Under the pieces are notes generated by a model. That model was given only the letters and a program-made list of their open reading frames with translations. It was not told where the DNA came from and did not search any database. A stretch of 64,000 bases of DNA, from positions 30,873,149-30,937,148 of the forward strand of contig OZ024914.1 in assembly GCA_964017125.1 (NCBI GenBank), given 5' to 3'. Of this stretch, positions 11,519 to 22,711 are shown in pieces (position 1 is the first letter of the stretch; each line of letters starts with the position of its first letter). The position numbers and the translations under genes were made by a program. The stretch is from Flabesymbios commensalis (taxonomy: Eukaryota; Annelida; Polychaeta; Terebellida; Flabelligeridae).

Positions 11519-11745
11519 TTAACCCTTTCAAGCCTGAACTTATCATTGTCACCCCATCCACTGACTTGTAGTGGATAATGATGACTTGAAGTGGGTGGGA
11601 AATTCAATAAAATTGTCATGTAGTTGGATTACAGTTTCATGGAAATTTTCTTTCTAAACCCCCTTACTTGTAGGGAAATAGAGTATGTTTTCATAGTGAA
11701 ATGTAAATGATGCTTTGATGCATCGTGAGGGCTTAAAGGGCTGAA
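11519..11745. mobile_element. TTAACCCTTTCAAGCC-bounded element
   Basis: The left end TTAACCCTTTCAAGCCTGAA faces the right end GGGCTTAAAGGGCTGAA. Inside is a short hairpin, CCACTGACTTGTAGTGG. It is another member of the TTAACCC class with a different interior. Confidence 0.65.
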
Positions 11746-12122
11746 CATTTAAATTGTATTTGGTCATAATGTCGGTTTTATTTACTATCAGTCGTTAATA
11801 GCCTCTCAATTATGATTATTAAGTATAATATTTTATCATTTTACCGTTCTTTTTATTACAGCTGCTGATTTTAAAACTATATTGTATCATGTATTAGATG
11901 ATTACTGCACACGAACGTATACCAATCGCCGTTAGTAGGGAATGAAATGAGTGTTCAAACCTCAAGATTTCCAAATATTTCCTCTCAAATTAAACAAAAT
12001 ATGAGTAATTATCACCCACCACTTCAAACGGGTGAAAATTTAAATGCTATAACTTAGCGTTTTGACCCGGCGTTTTGAGGGTTAAGATCTTCTCCTGTAC
12101 AGCCGTGTCGTCCTCTCCGAGG

Positions 12123-12378
12123 CCCTGGATTGATGTATTTGTTTTACCCGAGAAAACCAACATGGCGGTGACTGAGAGCGATCCCGACCCCAAGGTTCGA
12201 AAAATGTCAATAACTTTTAAATGACTGTGCGACCTTTGAGCTGAGCATGCGACCTCGTAACTGAAATTTGACTGATTCTAAAAAAATATTTTCGATCAGA
12301 TTATTCGACCAAAAGTCTTATTTATGACCGTCCAAAGAAATCGTCCCACGATTTTGTACGCGGTCAATCTGTGGCTGA
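12123..12378 (+). repeat. Dispersed repeat, longer copy
   Basis: CCCTGGATTGATGTATTTG, CGACCCCAAGG, CCACGATTTTGTA and GTCAATCTGTGGCTGA recur in order at 58764-58952. This copy has an extra AACATGGCGGTGACTGAGAG that looks like a translation start with a downstream AAG|GT, but the shared repeat argues against a real exon. Confidence 0.65.
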
Positions 12379-13704
12379 AAGAGGCTGCTGTACAATAAGG
12401 CAGAAGCCAAATTCCATTCTCATATATATATAGATGTGTAGGCATACATATCATATAGGTAGGCCTACAGTGGAAACCACCACAAGTGATCGATTTTGAA
12501 TATGTATGCAATATGATGATTGACACTTTCATTGTGGTTAGTTTATTCGCGAACTCATCCATCATTTATAGCATTGATATGCATGTACTATCAACATAAA
12601 TCCACCCATCTCACAATGATGACTCAACGTTGTCGACAAAGAGTCAACCTCCCTGTGACATTTGTTCGACAGATATACGCTACTGAGGATATGTAATGTA
12701 GATTTATTTTTATATAATATATTGTATGCTATATATTTTACATCAAACTCGTATAGTACAATGTTATAATTACTGACATTGGAAATAATGTTATATATTA
12801 TTGAAACTTGTAATAAAGTTATAATGGCTGACATTGAACATGTTGAAATAAATGTTTCATATTTTTAAACTCTATTTAAAGCTCTATCATTGGAATAAAT
12901 GTTATATTCTATACATTATTGTTTTGTGTGATTGCTCAGTATTATATTTTAAATATTTTATTTACACAGTATATTTTAAAAAATAAGTGTTTTAATGAGA
13001 TTAAACTTTCTGATTTGTGAATGACACACATACAAACAGTTCTGCAATACTGTTTGATAAGTTTCTTTCATTCTACGCAAGTCTCATCTTGAAATGAATG
13101 AAAAATGCCCAGGTACTTTTAAAAACTATTATCATATCCTCAATCGCCACTTTATTTGAAAACTCCATATTTGATCTTCTGTCCATGTCTTGTTGTGATA
13201 AAATAATTTGAATGCGTGCGCAGGATGCAATATACTATCCAGCAAAGTTAAAAGACCATATCTAACATAACTAACTACTTTCCAAAGAAAGCAGTTACAT
13301 TTGACTGCCTTTAAGTACGAGCGTTTGCAGAGTAGTAGGGCTATAAGTCTACTGGGGTTAAATTACTACTCATGATTGACGAGATGAACCACTTAACATA
13401 ATGAGTGGTGGATCAAGAGGGTCTATTTTGGCAATTGAGGGTTGCGGACGCTATACTAACACATGTATGATCTGTGAGCTGACAAGAACGGAATGTAGGC
13501 TATTTCTTAATCAGAAAGTGTAGAAACTATATACGGGTGGTTCAAGTATTACATCACAATTAACATTAATTTGCTGTTTATATTAGGTTTCACAATGAGG
13601 ATCAGTGTCTGACCCTGTCAATTATTCACAACGTGTATTAGAGTTTGTATTTTTTACATTTATTACTTCGACAAACAGCTATATAATATATAGGCCTAAT
13701 AATA
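12379..13704. other. AT-rich stretch without recognised content
   Basis: Long AT-rich runs (especially 12700-13000) and no exon-like frame. A weak CATTTGAAGCTG-type remnant lies near 13065-13110. Confidence 0.5.
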
Positions 13705-13800
13705 AACACTTACATTGAACCATTGTTGGTTTCATTCTGGTCTAACGTCTTCGACGCTGGCCCAGCATTAAACCATAAAAGGCTCAACGTATAGTTTTGA
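13705..13800. mobile_element. Degenerate family A copy
   Basis: ACATTGAACCATTGTTGG, TCTAACGTCTTCGACGCTGG and CCCAGCATTAAACC, followed by GGCTCAACG, follow the family order. Confidence 0.65.
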
Positions 13801-14032
13801 TGGGTTGCCATTATCAGCAGGTCAAATCTACAGACCATTTCTTATCCGCTATAACCCATTGACCTACAATCCTTGGCGTTATTAGCTCGCATATAGAATG
13901 ATGCCCATTACTTCAAGTGTGAGTTATATAGGCCTAGCTTCTTTCACCACTGGAATATTTACAAATTGAAACATTCTAAGTGCGGTTTTTGAAACCCTTA
14001 TGCCGTTACAAGTATAAATATAATGTCGGCTA

Positions 14033-14133
14033 CCCAGTAAACCCAGTATAACATTTGTACAATGTTGGACCAACGTCGAAGACGTTGGGCCGACGTTGTA
14101 CAAATGTTATACAAATGTTTTGTGCTAGCTGGG
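14033..14133. mobile_element. Palindromic family A, best-preserved copy
   Basis: CCCAGTAAACCCAG at the left, GCTAGCTGGG at the right, and between them almost perfectly self-complementary sequence centred on CGTCGAAGACG near 14083. The whole unit is about 101 bp. Confidence 0.9.
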
Positions 14134-14509
14134 TACATAAGCACGGTTAACCTTCGAAGGGTGCACACGCTAACAAATCAGTGTCCAAGAAGGCGACTTG
14201 TGCTGCCCCAACACTTCACTAGTCTGAAATTTCAGCCAGCTTACCTACATAATTTGCTTAAACCTTTAACCGGAACCCCTGATTAATCTCCGCTCTTCAG
14301 ATGATAATCAACTTTATATTTCGGCCAAGCTTTTCCATCCTAAAAACTCTGTGTTCCGGCATCCTGGATCGACGAATTGGAACGGTAAACGGAGAATGAT
14401 AATGAGCCTGGTGCGAATTTGCAGCGCCTCTGAGCTCGCGTTAGTAGTTTTCATTTCATTTGAGGACGTTTTCGACCAAATAGGAGATACATGTACTTTT
14501 AACGTTCAT

Positions 14510-14620
14510 CCCAGTAAACACGAAACATTGACCCAATGTTGGATTAATCTTGGGCCATCGTCTTCGACGCAAGGCCAACATTAACCCAACATTGGTCAAC
14601 GTAAGATCTTGTTTGCCGGG
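14510..14620. mobile_element. Palindromic family A copy
   Basis: Ends CCCAGTAAACACGAAACATT and CTTGTTTGCCGGG; centre TTGGGCCATCGTCTTCGACG. About 110 bp. Confidence 0.85.
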
Positions 14621-14690
14621 ATTGGCCTATATGTAGCTCTATATAACTATGGCCTATAGAGTATATGCCTATTATTATATGTATTTTTCG

Positions 14691-14765
14691 TCCCCTTGGA
14701 TATGAAAGGGTGTATTTGCCACTTTGTAAAGTGACAGATACACTCTTTCACGTCCAAGGGGACAA
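14691..14765. mobile_element. Family C hairpin copy
   Basis: GTCCCCTTGGATATGAAAG and CTTTCACGTCCAAGGGGAC around CCACTTTGTAAAGTG. It matches the element at 8768-8851. Confidence 0.85.
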
Positions 14766-14775
14766 TTTGTTGTTT

Positions 14776-15000
14776 TTAACCTTGCCGCGAAATTATTCAA
14801 TTGGAATTTTCACCCACTTGAAGTTGTGTCTCGCTAACGCGATCCACAACTTCAGATCTGACAAAATGGAGGTCAACAAATTTCAAATCTTGCTGATTAA
14901 TGTCACGTTTTATCTTTAACAAGGTTAAAAGCTGATATGTAATATGCTAATAAAAAATGTAAAAAACAAATATGGACGGCACCGGCGGTTAAAGGGTTAA
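14776..15000. mobile_element. Nested hairpin, family B copy (reverse)
   Basis: The right end GGCGGTTAAAGGGTTAA is perfect, the left end is diverged, and the inner hairpin ACTTGAAGTTGTGTCTCGC ... GATCCACAACTTCA is intact. Confidence 0.85.
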
Positions 15001-15106
15001 ACAAGTTTCAACCCAAATAAAATGAAATTGGTCACATAGTTTGTGATAAAAGCTCGGTAAATAAAATTAATTCAATTTGTAAAGTGTCATAAATAATATT
15101 ATTTTC

Positions 15107-15158
15107 CGTTCATTTGAAGCTGGAAATTGCCTTAGCAATTCCAGCTTTAAATGAATAA
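15107..15158. repeat. CATTTGAAGCTG hairpin
   Basis: CATTTGAAGCTGGAAATTGC and GCAATTCCAGCTTTAAATG face each other around CTTA. A weaker relative follows at 15262-15310. Confidence 0.8.
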
Positions 15159-16611
15159 AAAATACTCACCAACAATTCAGCAGTACAGGGGCCCAGTAAA
15201 TAAACTAATTCAATTAAGGAAGCGTCTATTTTCCATAGATAGGCCTATAATTATTTTCCGTCAATTGAAGAGCGGGAATTTCGCTGGCAATTCCGGCTAC
15301 AAGTCAATGACAAAATAAATAAACAATAATTATTCAGCGAGTATTAAATGGCACCACTTCGGTCGGATAAGTACAGTATAGGCCTACACTACAGTATAGG
15401 CCCACACTCAAGTCGAATCATATTAGATAGGCATCTAGATCCTAACGGAGGGATTAATAACTATCAAGCACTATTAAGCACTATCAATAACAAGATCAAT
15501 CAATTCAACTAAAAGGACCCGATGGCTGCTGACTCATTGGAGGACCGAACTCAGAGGCGCGACAATCCGTGTCAGCGTTCGAAGCGATGTCCAAGTCGCG
15601 GTGTCTAAGGCAAGGCATGGTCGTCAGCAGGGAGCGGGCAAACGAGGAGCTATAGGACGGAACAGTAAAATCAAATAAATGTCTCATTATTTTTTTAAAA
15701 TACGTATAGGGCCTAATACTGATGTTCTTGGGGCTACAGGTGGTGATCCCTTCAACAGAAAATATCCTGGAGCCAGTCTTTTTTCTGGAACAGGGCTATA
15801 TCTTTAATTTGTATGCCAAGCTGTTGTGGAGGGGGGGGGGGGGGCGTTGACTGTTTTCTTTGTATATAAAGCACGGATACTTCCTGGAACGTAGTAGGAA
15901 CAGCGTAGTGCTTTCACAGTGTGGCTACCGCGGTGCTAATGTCGGTCCAGCGCTAACAACGCTGAGCCGACATTGGCGCGACGCTGGCGGCACTGACAAG
16001 CATAAGTGAGTGTGATAACAGCGTTGACGCGTTGACGGGCCAACACCTACGGCGTTGGTCAGCCACCGCGTCACGATAACAACAGACGTCACAGTCTGTT
16101 GTCACTCACAACATGTCATCACAGGGGGTGATAATCAACATAACTGTCACCCCCCGCGAGGACTGTCATGGTGAGTGAAAGCAAGGGTTTAAATCCCCTG
16201 GTGGCTCTGAAAAGAGAACAAGCGAACTTTCTTAATTTCACAATTAAGATGACACGCTTCTAGGAACTTTCTATTTCTCAAATTATCAACTTTAGACACC
16301 TTTTAGACCATTCCACCCAAATTCAATGAAATAACATAACTCTGACGTCCTTTCTCAGGGTATGCGGGAGTATGCGATGGCACACAGACAGTCAGGCAAA
16401 CAACACGAGGTAAATTGATCACATTTGATCCAAAATTCAGAACGCAATTTTAAGTATGTCAAACATACTAAGTGAACTTAAGTGTACACGAGAGGCATAG
16501 GTTTAATAAAAGAAATGTCTCAAATGTTCATTTAAAGGATCTGTCAAAATTAAAACTTTATCGGCCTTTCCCATCCAGATTTCAAGAGTTAAGACACGAG
16601 ATATAGCTGTT
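15159..16611. other. Non-coding stretch with a GC-richer palindromic patch
   Basis: Includes a G run (15831-15844) and a palindromic patch 15922-16095 with TGTCGGTCCAGCGCTAAC/CGCTGAGCCGACA, TGTTGTC/GACAACA-type arms around ACGTCACAG, and GGGGGTGATAATCAAC. It looks like a diverged mobile element; no gene is apparent. Confidence 0.5.
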
Positions 16612-17818
16612 CGACCCTCTGTTCGCCGAGGGCGCATCAAAATTAATTAAATTCTAAAATGCTTCTGTTTCCAGGTTCCTTGCCTCCCTTGCCAACCAGA
16701 CATTTTCCAATGAGTATTATATACTAATGAAATAATTGGATAGGCTAAGAGAAAGCTTTCATACAAGCTTCGAATGCCTTAATCCCACTCTCAGCACCCT
16801 TCGGGTGCTAGGGTTCACTCAAGTGGAACGTAGTATGCATGGCTTACAAGTACATTGATCAAAGTACGCATTTTAATGCATACCATTCCCATACAGAAGG
16901 TTTTATGCCCACTTATTATGAAGTTTATTACGATTTAAAAGCAAATTATATACCGCATTTTGTTTTTAACTAGGATTTAACACGTCAATAATTATAAGCA
17001 AAAGTTATATAATTTTGATGAGTTCAGCCTGATTGTGTCGCTTTAAAACGTGATGTAAGAGTCTTTCCCACACATTTCGTGCACCTTAAATTATAGGGTA
17101 TAAAAACTATATATAATCATACGAGAAACAGTTTTTTGAATTTTTGGAGTGTGTGTCATTACTCTGTCGGATTTATCATTATAACGGCAGAACTAAGCGG
17201 GGGGGGGGGGGCGCGACCCTCTGTTCGCCGAGGGCGCATCAAAATTAATTAAATTCTAAAATGCTTCTGTTTCCAGGTTCCTTGCCTCCCTTGCCAACCA
17301 GACATTTTCCAATAAGTATTATATACTAATGAAATAATTGGATAGGCTAAGAGAAAGCTTTCATACAAGCTTCGAATGCCTTAATCCCACTCTCAGCACC
17401 CTTCGGGTGCTAGGGTTCACTCAAGTGGAACGTAGTATGCATGGCTTACAAGTACATTGATCAAAGTCCGCATTTTAAATGCATACCATTCCCATACAGA
17501 AGGTTTTATGCCCACTTATTATGAAGTTTATTACGATTTAAAAGCAAATTATATACCGCATTTTGTTTTTAATTAGGATTTAACACGTCAATAATTATAA
17601 GCAAAAGCTATATAATTTTGATGAGTTCAGCCTGATTGTGTCGCTTTAAAACGTGATGTAAGAGTCTTTCCCACACATTTCGTGCACCTTAAATTATAGA
17701 ATATAAAAACTATATATAATCATACGAGAATCAGTTTTTTTGAATTTTTTGAGTTGGTGTCATTATTCTGTCGGATTTATCATTATAACTGCAGAACTAA
17801 GCGGGGGGGGGGGGGGGA
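16612..17818. repeat. Tandem duplication, two 602-bp units
   Basis: CGACCCTCTGTTCGCCGAGG begins both 16612 and 17214, and the copies match to the end with only about a dozen differences that I noticed; each ends in a G run (17199-17211 and 17802-17817). The unit contains GATGAGTTCAGCCTGATTG followed by TGTCGCTTTAA, matching the ends of the element at 21003. No coding frame. Confidence 0.93.
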
Positions 17819-17869
17819 GGCGAGACATAATTACGAGCAAAATTCTGTCGGAGGAGCCACAGGCCAATG

Positions 17870-18255
17870 TATACAGGTAGGCTATATGCTCTGAATTCGC
17901 AACTGCGAATTGAAGTTGGAATTCCTGTCGGAATGACCAGCTTCAAAAGAATGGAAAATTCACATTTTTTCACAAGTTAGACCTGCTAATATATTCGCAA
18001 TATATTGGTAAATTATTTGAGAGCCAAATTTGATCAATGTTAAGCAAAATTTATGTTATGAAAAATCATTTCACAAACGCTTAAAAGCGCCGCGGGACTA
18101 CAAAAGGTGCAGTATCCGGTATCGTGACAGCCTGGGCGGGTTACTCAATATGATGCGTGACTAACATGACTAAAGCGGGAAAGACCCATCATAAGACCAA
18201 CAATATAAATCCAATGAAATGAATCGGGTTTTAGGCCACTTTTGTGCACTCATAG
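17870..18255. other. Non-coding stretch
   Basis: Contains one diverged hairpin (GAATTGAAGTTGGAATTCC ... GACCAGCTTC, about 17895-17950). Otherwise I see nothing to report. Confidence 0.5.
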
Positions 18256-18512
18256 GCTAAACTGGGCCAGGAGAACCTCCTGAGGATGATGAGATGAAAC
18301 TGCCATCCAGACACAGGATTCGAACCTGGAGGTCTGAGGCCGAGCACGCTACCTCTCGGTCACGGAGGCTCCCCACAATACTGAGTTTTACGAGTGGATG
18401 GGGAAGAAACATTTATGTTTCTTTCGAACCGCCGAGACCGAGAAACGTATCCCGAACTTTGGCGTGAAAGGCAGCGGTGCTAACCACTACCCTATAGGGC
18501 CCCCACCCATAT
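18256..18512 (-). mobile_element. Dimeric tRNA-derived SINE
   Basis: Read on the minus strand, two tRNA-like modules follow each other. The first has TAGTGGTTAGCACCGCTGCC (A-box-like) and a GTTCGGG-type B box; the second has TGACCGAGAGGTAGCGTGC and a clear B box GGTTCGAATCC. It ends in a CTGGCCCAGTTT tail. Matching copies lie at 29171-29277 (partial) and 29903-30168. Confidence 0.8.
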
Positions 18513-19657
18513 CGCATAGTCCTTGTCGGCCTGTATATTCGTGATAAAAACACCGTGACCATGTCCAAACTCGTTATAAATGGCTTATTTCATAACAACT
18601 CCCGGGGAGATTACTCAGACATACAACTCTGTACCTATAGTAGGCCTACAATGTCTCGTCTCGAGTGAATATCGCTTTACATCACTTTCTGCACAGTCAT
18701 GGCAATATCGGCGTTCGCGATAGAAGGAATCCCGAAACAAAGACTATGCCCTACTCGTATCCAAAATGGGTTTTCTTGAATACGTTTTGAACACTGTAAA
18801 AGTCAAAACGGCACAGCGACCCATAACACATTCAAAGAGCGTCAGTAATCCGACATCAAGCCAACACTGGGGCATAGCCTCGTCGACAAAAAATATCATA
18901 ATTTAAGAAATTATAAATTAAAAATCTTTTCAAATAAATTACCAAAAAATATTGTAATTTTTTTTTTTTACATGGGGTAGGCCCGGGGTATGATCGTATC
19001 TTTTTGTAGTAACTGTAAGTATCATCAAACATCGCGAAAATATTGGGTATAATAACGGAACGATGTTAACAGCATCATAGTTAAAAAATCAGATGATACA
19101 ATCTTTTCTTACTTTCACAGCCTAAGGTATCTTTACTTTAATTTGGCCGGAACAAGGCTAATTATCATAACGTCTTATAAAACCATACATTTAGTCGAAA
19201 GTATAAAATGCATTAGTAAGATTTATAAAATAATCTACATAAATGTTTGGAATCAGTGGTCAAAACAAAATTGATCAATATTTAGGATAATCATCTATTT
19301 TAGAAAATTCTTGCTCGTCAAAAAGAACACAATAGGCCTTCTATGCTTAAAATTGGAAACAACAAAAACAAGTAAGTTTCAATAAATATTTTTATACATT
19401 GTATATTCCAGTTATCAGTTTATAACTTTTAATTTTTTTAAAATACAACAATAATGTGGAATGCTCATACTTTACATACTACATAACACAAACCTTAATC
19501 CTCCCAAAGATATTTAGCATATATGAAGCTCTTAACATCAACGTTTTGCTAAATTTTACTTTAACCCAGTAATTACCAACTATATGCTACATCTGTAGCA
19601 GATAACTCACTAGGGACATTCAGCTATTTCTTATGAGGACTAATGCTACGTTATTAT
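18513..19657. other. AT-rich stretch without recognised content
   Basis: No exon, hairpin or tandem repeat that I could identify. Confidence 0.5.
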
Positions 19658-19888
19658 TTAACCTTTAACCGCCAAATTACTCCATTTAAATTTTCACCCA
19701 CTTGAAGTTGTGGATCGCGTCCTGATCCACAACTTCAAGAGACTGAAAATTATTCAGATATGCCAAAAAGTTCAACTCTTTAAATCTTGCTGATTGATGT
19801 CATATTTTATCTTTAATATGTTTAAAAGGTGGTGGTAATGTGCTAATAAAAACATGAATATATTCGGCACCGGCGGTTAAAGGGTTAA
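19658..19888. mobile_element. Nested hairpin, family B copy (reverse)
   Basis: TTAACCTTTAACCGCC at the left, GGCGGTTAAAGGGTTAA at the right, with inner hairpin ACTTGAAGTTGTGGATCGCG / GATCCACAACTTCAAG. Its right TTAA is shared with the next element. Confidence 0.88.
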
Positions 19889-20193
19889 CCCTTGTGCTGC
19901 TCTTTCAAATCAAACAAACTGAATAAAATGGTTTTTTTTATAAATAGATATAAGAATTATAAACCCTGAAAGTGCGGAGTTGTAGAATTTTAATATTCAC
20001 CCACTTGATGTTAGTGGGTGAAAATTACTCATATTTGTTAATTTGAGACCAATATTTGCCAATCTTGATGCTCAGACACACATTACATTCCTAATAACAA
20101 TGATCTGATCGACTGCTAAAATATATTCTAAATGTCATGCTTAGCACTTTAAGGGTTAACAAATAGTTCAGCAGCTCACATGACAAGGGTTAA
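19885..20193. mobile_element. TTAACCCTTGTGCTGCT-bounded element
   Basis: The left end TTAACCCTTGTGCTGCT faces the right end AGCAGCTCACATGACAAGGG plus TTAA. Inside are CACCCACTTGATGTTAGTGG and a second AAGGGTTAA near 20151. It shares its first TTAA with the preceding family B element. Confidence 0.75.
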
Positions 20194-21002
20194 TTTCAAA
20201 CAAGCTTGGCATATAAGCCACAGAGACAGCAATATGCACGGCCACCCAATCAACATTGTGGGTATTAAATATAGCTCCACCCAAGTCTGGGTTAAATAAA
20301 AACAATATTTTTCAAGTGAGCAGTTTAGGATAAAAGTAACACAATAGTTTTCATAGAAAAAGGTCTAGTTCTCCTGGGGATGAGTATTAATGTACTTTAA
20401 TTTTTACTTGACTCAATCTCAAAAAGCCATGTTGTATATTTTTAATAGAGAACACTGCCTGAGCAATATAATGAATCATAGCTTAACATGGATACAATAT
20501 ATAGCAAAAAAATTATTTTTTTAATTAAATAATATCGAATACACCTGAAAGTTGATGCGGAATATGTGAGGGGAATTAATATTTATCATTCACTCTTACC
20601 TCCAAAAGCAAATAGAAGCAAAAAAATAAAATAATAATAGTTATGTGACAAAAAATTATGACAAATAAAATCATATATCCATGACATTTCATGACATTAC
20701 AAAACAATATGCTTTCTTAAAATGTCTTGGCTTTTTTTCTACGAAGAACAGGAATTTGACTATTCTGTGAAATGCAGTGATGTCACTGGAAACCCTCTAT
20801 TGAATGTCTACTCAGTAAAAACAATATTATACATGTATGTATTCACGAGTCCCCTCCCCCAAGGCTATTAAGTTTCACAGAATTATTTAAGCAACAAAAT
20901 TTATTTTCTAAATAATTTTTCTCGGCAAAAAAATACAATAAAATAAAATAACCAAGATGTGGCTGAAAATTTCAGGTACTAAAAGTTATAAAACAACTAA
21001 TA
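20194..21002. other. AT-rich stretch without recognised content
   Basis: No convincing frame or repeat. It may be distal to the PPP1R15 3' end. Confidence 0.45.
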
Positions 21003-21378
21003 AGCAACACAATCAGGCCAAACTCATCATTTTAATCTTGGCTCCTTGATATGTCCATTATATGTCAACATGTCCATGGACTAGAATTGCGTAATATTTT
21101 TTTAAATTTAGTGTTGCGCATTTACCAATACTACTTTAAAAGAAAAATAAGGACAGGATTTAATTTCAGACATGCATGTCCAAAATAAGAAATACAGGAA
21201 TCTAACTGATAAACAGGGTTTTCGGTACACTTTCTAAGGCTCCATGTGCAGCAACCCAAAATTTAAAAGACTTGAGCAATTCTATTCTATGGACATGTTC
21301 ACATATTATGGACATATTAACATGATAAAAGAACCAAAATAAAAATGATGATTTTTTGGCCTGACAGAGTCGCTTTAA
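21003..21378. mobile_element. Hairpin (MITE-like) element, AATCAGGCCAAACTCATCA arms
   Basis: Left CAATCAGGCCAAACTCATCA and right GATGATTTTTTGGCCTGAC are inverted, and inner blocks (TCCATTATATGTCAACATGTCC vs ATGGACATGTTCACATATTA, cut short here) also pair. The end motif occurs in the 602-bp tandem units. Confidence 0.75.
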
Positions 21379-22220
21379 GATGAAACATACATCACTTGAA
21401 ATATGTGTCTGGAAATGAACAGTTTATATTTCAATAAAATTTGCCATAAACTGTAAACATGACACAAAAACACAACCAGAACATTGCAGAATGATATTCA
21501 TCAGGTTATATTTATTTTTTATAATTATGTAGTTGAATACTGAATTGAACAGTAAATGAATGAATAAACAACATATTGATGTGCAGGGTATCAGGGAAAA
21601 AAATTGTTCAGTAGCACATAGCATTTTGTTATTCAATTCTGCCCATTTGCTAATATATATCAATGATAAGGATGTCTAGCAAGTTACAACTTGGAAGAGC
21701 ACATTTTCTAATCAATATCTTCAAAGATTTTTTATCCTGGGTATGCTTAAAAATATTCAGCAGCGCTTCCAGAATTAGAAAAACAATGTTATGAAGGTTC
21801 ACATAAACAGTCTTGGAAGGCATACAGTCATGACCTCCATCAAATGGTAACTTTTTTCAAGGTCATTTCTTGTATTCTGTTTTTGTTAATGCAAACAATA
21901 ACAGTTTTTCACATAATTTAAATTTGAAGAATCTTGAATCTTGGGATTCAAACAACCAAAGTCAGCCATTATTCGCATTGACGAATAAGGGTATACATGT
22001 CCTATTATTAGGGACGCGATCTTAACCTTCATACTGCTAAATTGTTTGTTTCTATTTTTCATTCATTTAAAGCTGGACTTGTAAACACAATTTTTAACGT
22101 CAATTGACAATTTTTTTAAGAAATATGGAAATTTTTCAAAATTAAATGATTTGTCTGATTGACACAGCATCTTTCACAACATATTTCAACATTTTGTTTC
22201 TGCTCCCAATTAAGATAATA

Positions 22221-22325
22221 CCCCAGCAAGCACGAGATGTTGAAGCAATGATGGCTTAATGTTGTCAATTGTCCATGACAGTGGCCCAGCATTCAGCCAG
22301 CATTGGGAGAATTCCTCATGTCTGC
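22221..22325. mobile_element. Palindromic family A copy
   Basis: CCCCAGCAAGCACGAGATG at the left and GGGAGAATTCCTCATGTCTG at the right, centre GTGGCCCAGC. It lies about 170 bases 3' of the PPP1R15 stop. Confidence 0.7.
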
Positions 22326-22495
22326 AGTTTTTGACCTCTCATTGATATGCTCAGTCTTTTCATTTGGAAACTTTTGTTTATATTTCACACTTATACATCA
22401 ATTCATTTTCACATAAATCACAATTGAAGTTTTTTAAAGAAATCCCTGATCTGATGCACCGTTAAAATATTCCTACAGCAATAATTCATTATATG

Positions 22496-22711
22496 TTATC
22501 TGTCCACATTTCTCTTTGCCCAAACATAATCTCTGTGTAATGGTGTGAAATGATGACCAACTGCTTCCTCAACTTCATGTACTCTGCGACGAAAGCGGCA
22601 TCTGTCAACAGCATATCCCTGCCAAGGTCCGAGACGAGCAGCGGTCAAGTCCTCGGCACAAGCTGCAATTTCTGGTGGATCAACAATTTGATCAACATCG
22701 CCAAATTTGAC
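22496..22711 (-). CDS. PPP1R15: PPP1R15 terminal exon (PP1/eIF2alpha-binding core)
   Basis: 71 codons plus stop, acceptor GGGCTTTTACAG before GTCAAATTTGG. It holds VKF, GPW (residues 698-700), DRCRF (706-710) and the C-terminal HRDYVWAKR. This is the segment conserved from insects to mammals, and it is the main reason for the gene assignment. Confidence 0.88.
   Translation of the reverse strand, partial: VKFGDVDQIVDPPEIAACAEDLTAARLGPWQGYAVDRCRFRRRVHEVEEAVGHHFTPLHRDYVWAKRNVDR

Noticed and set aside
18256-18512. Possible tRNA genes
   Set aside because: The tRNA-like modules are dimeric, dispersed and diverged, as expected for a SINE, and lack a complete cloverleaf by eye.
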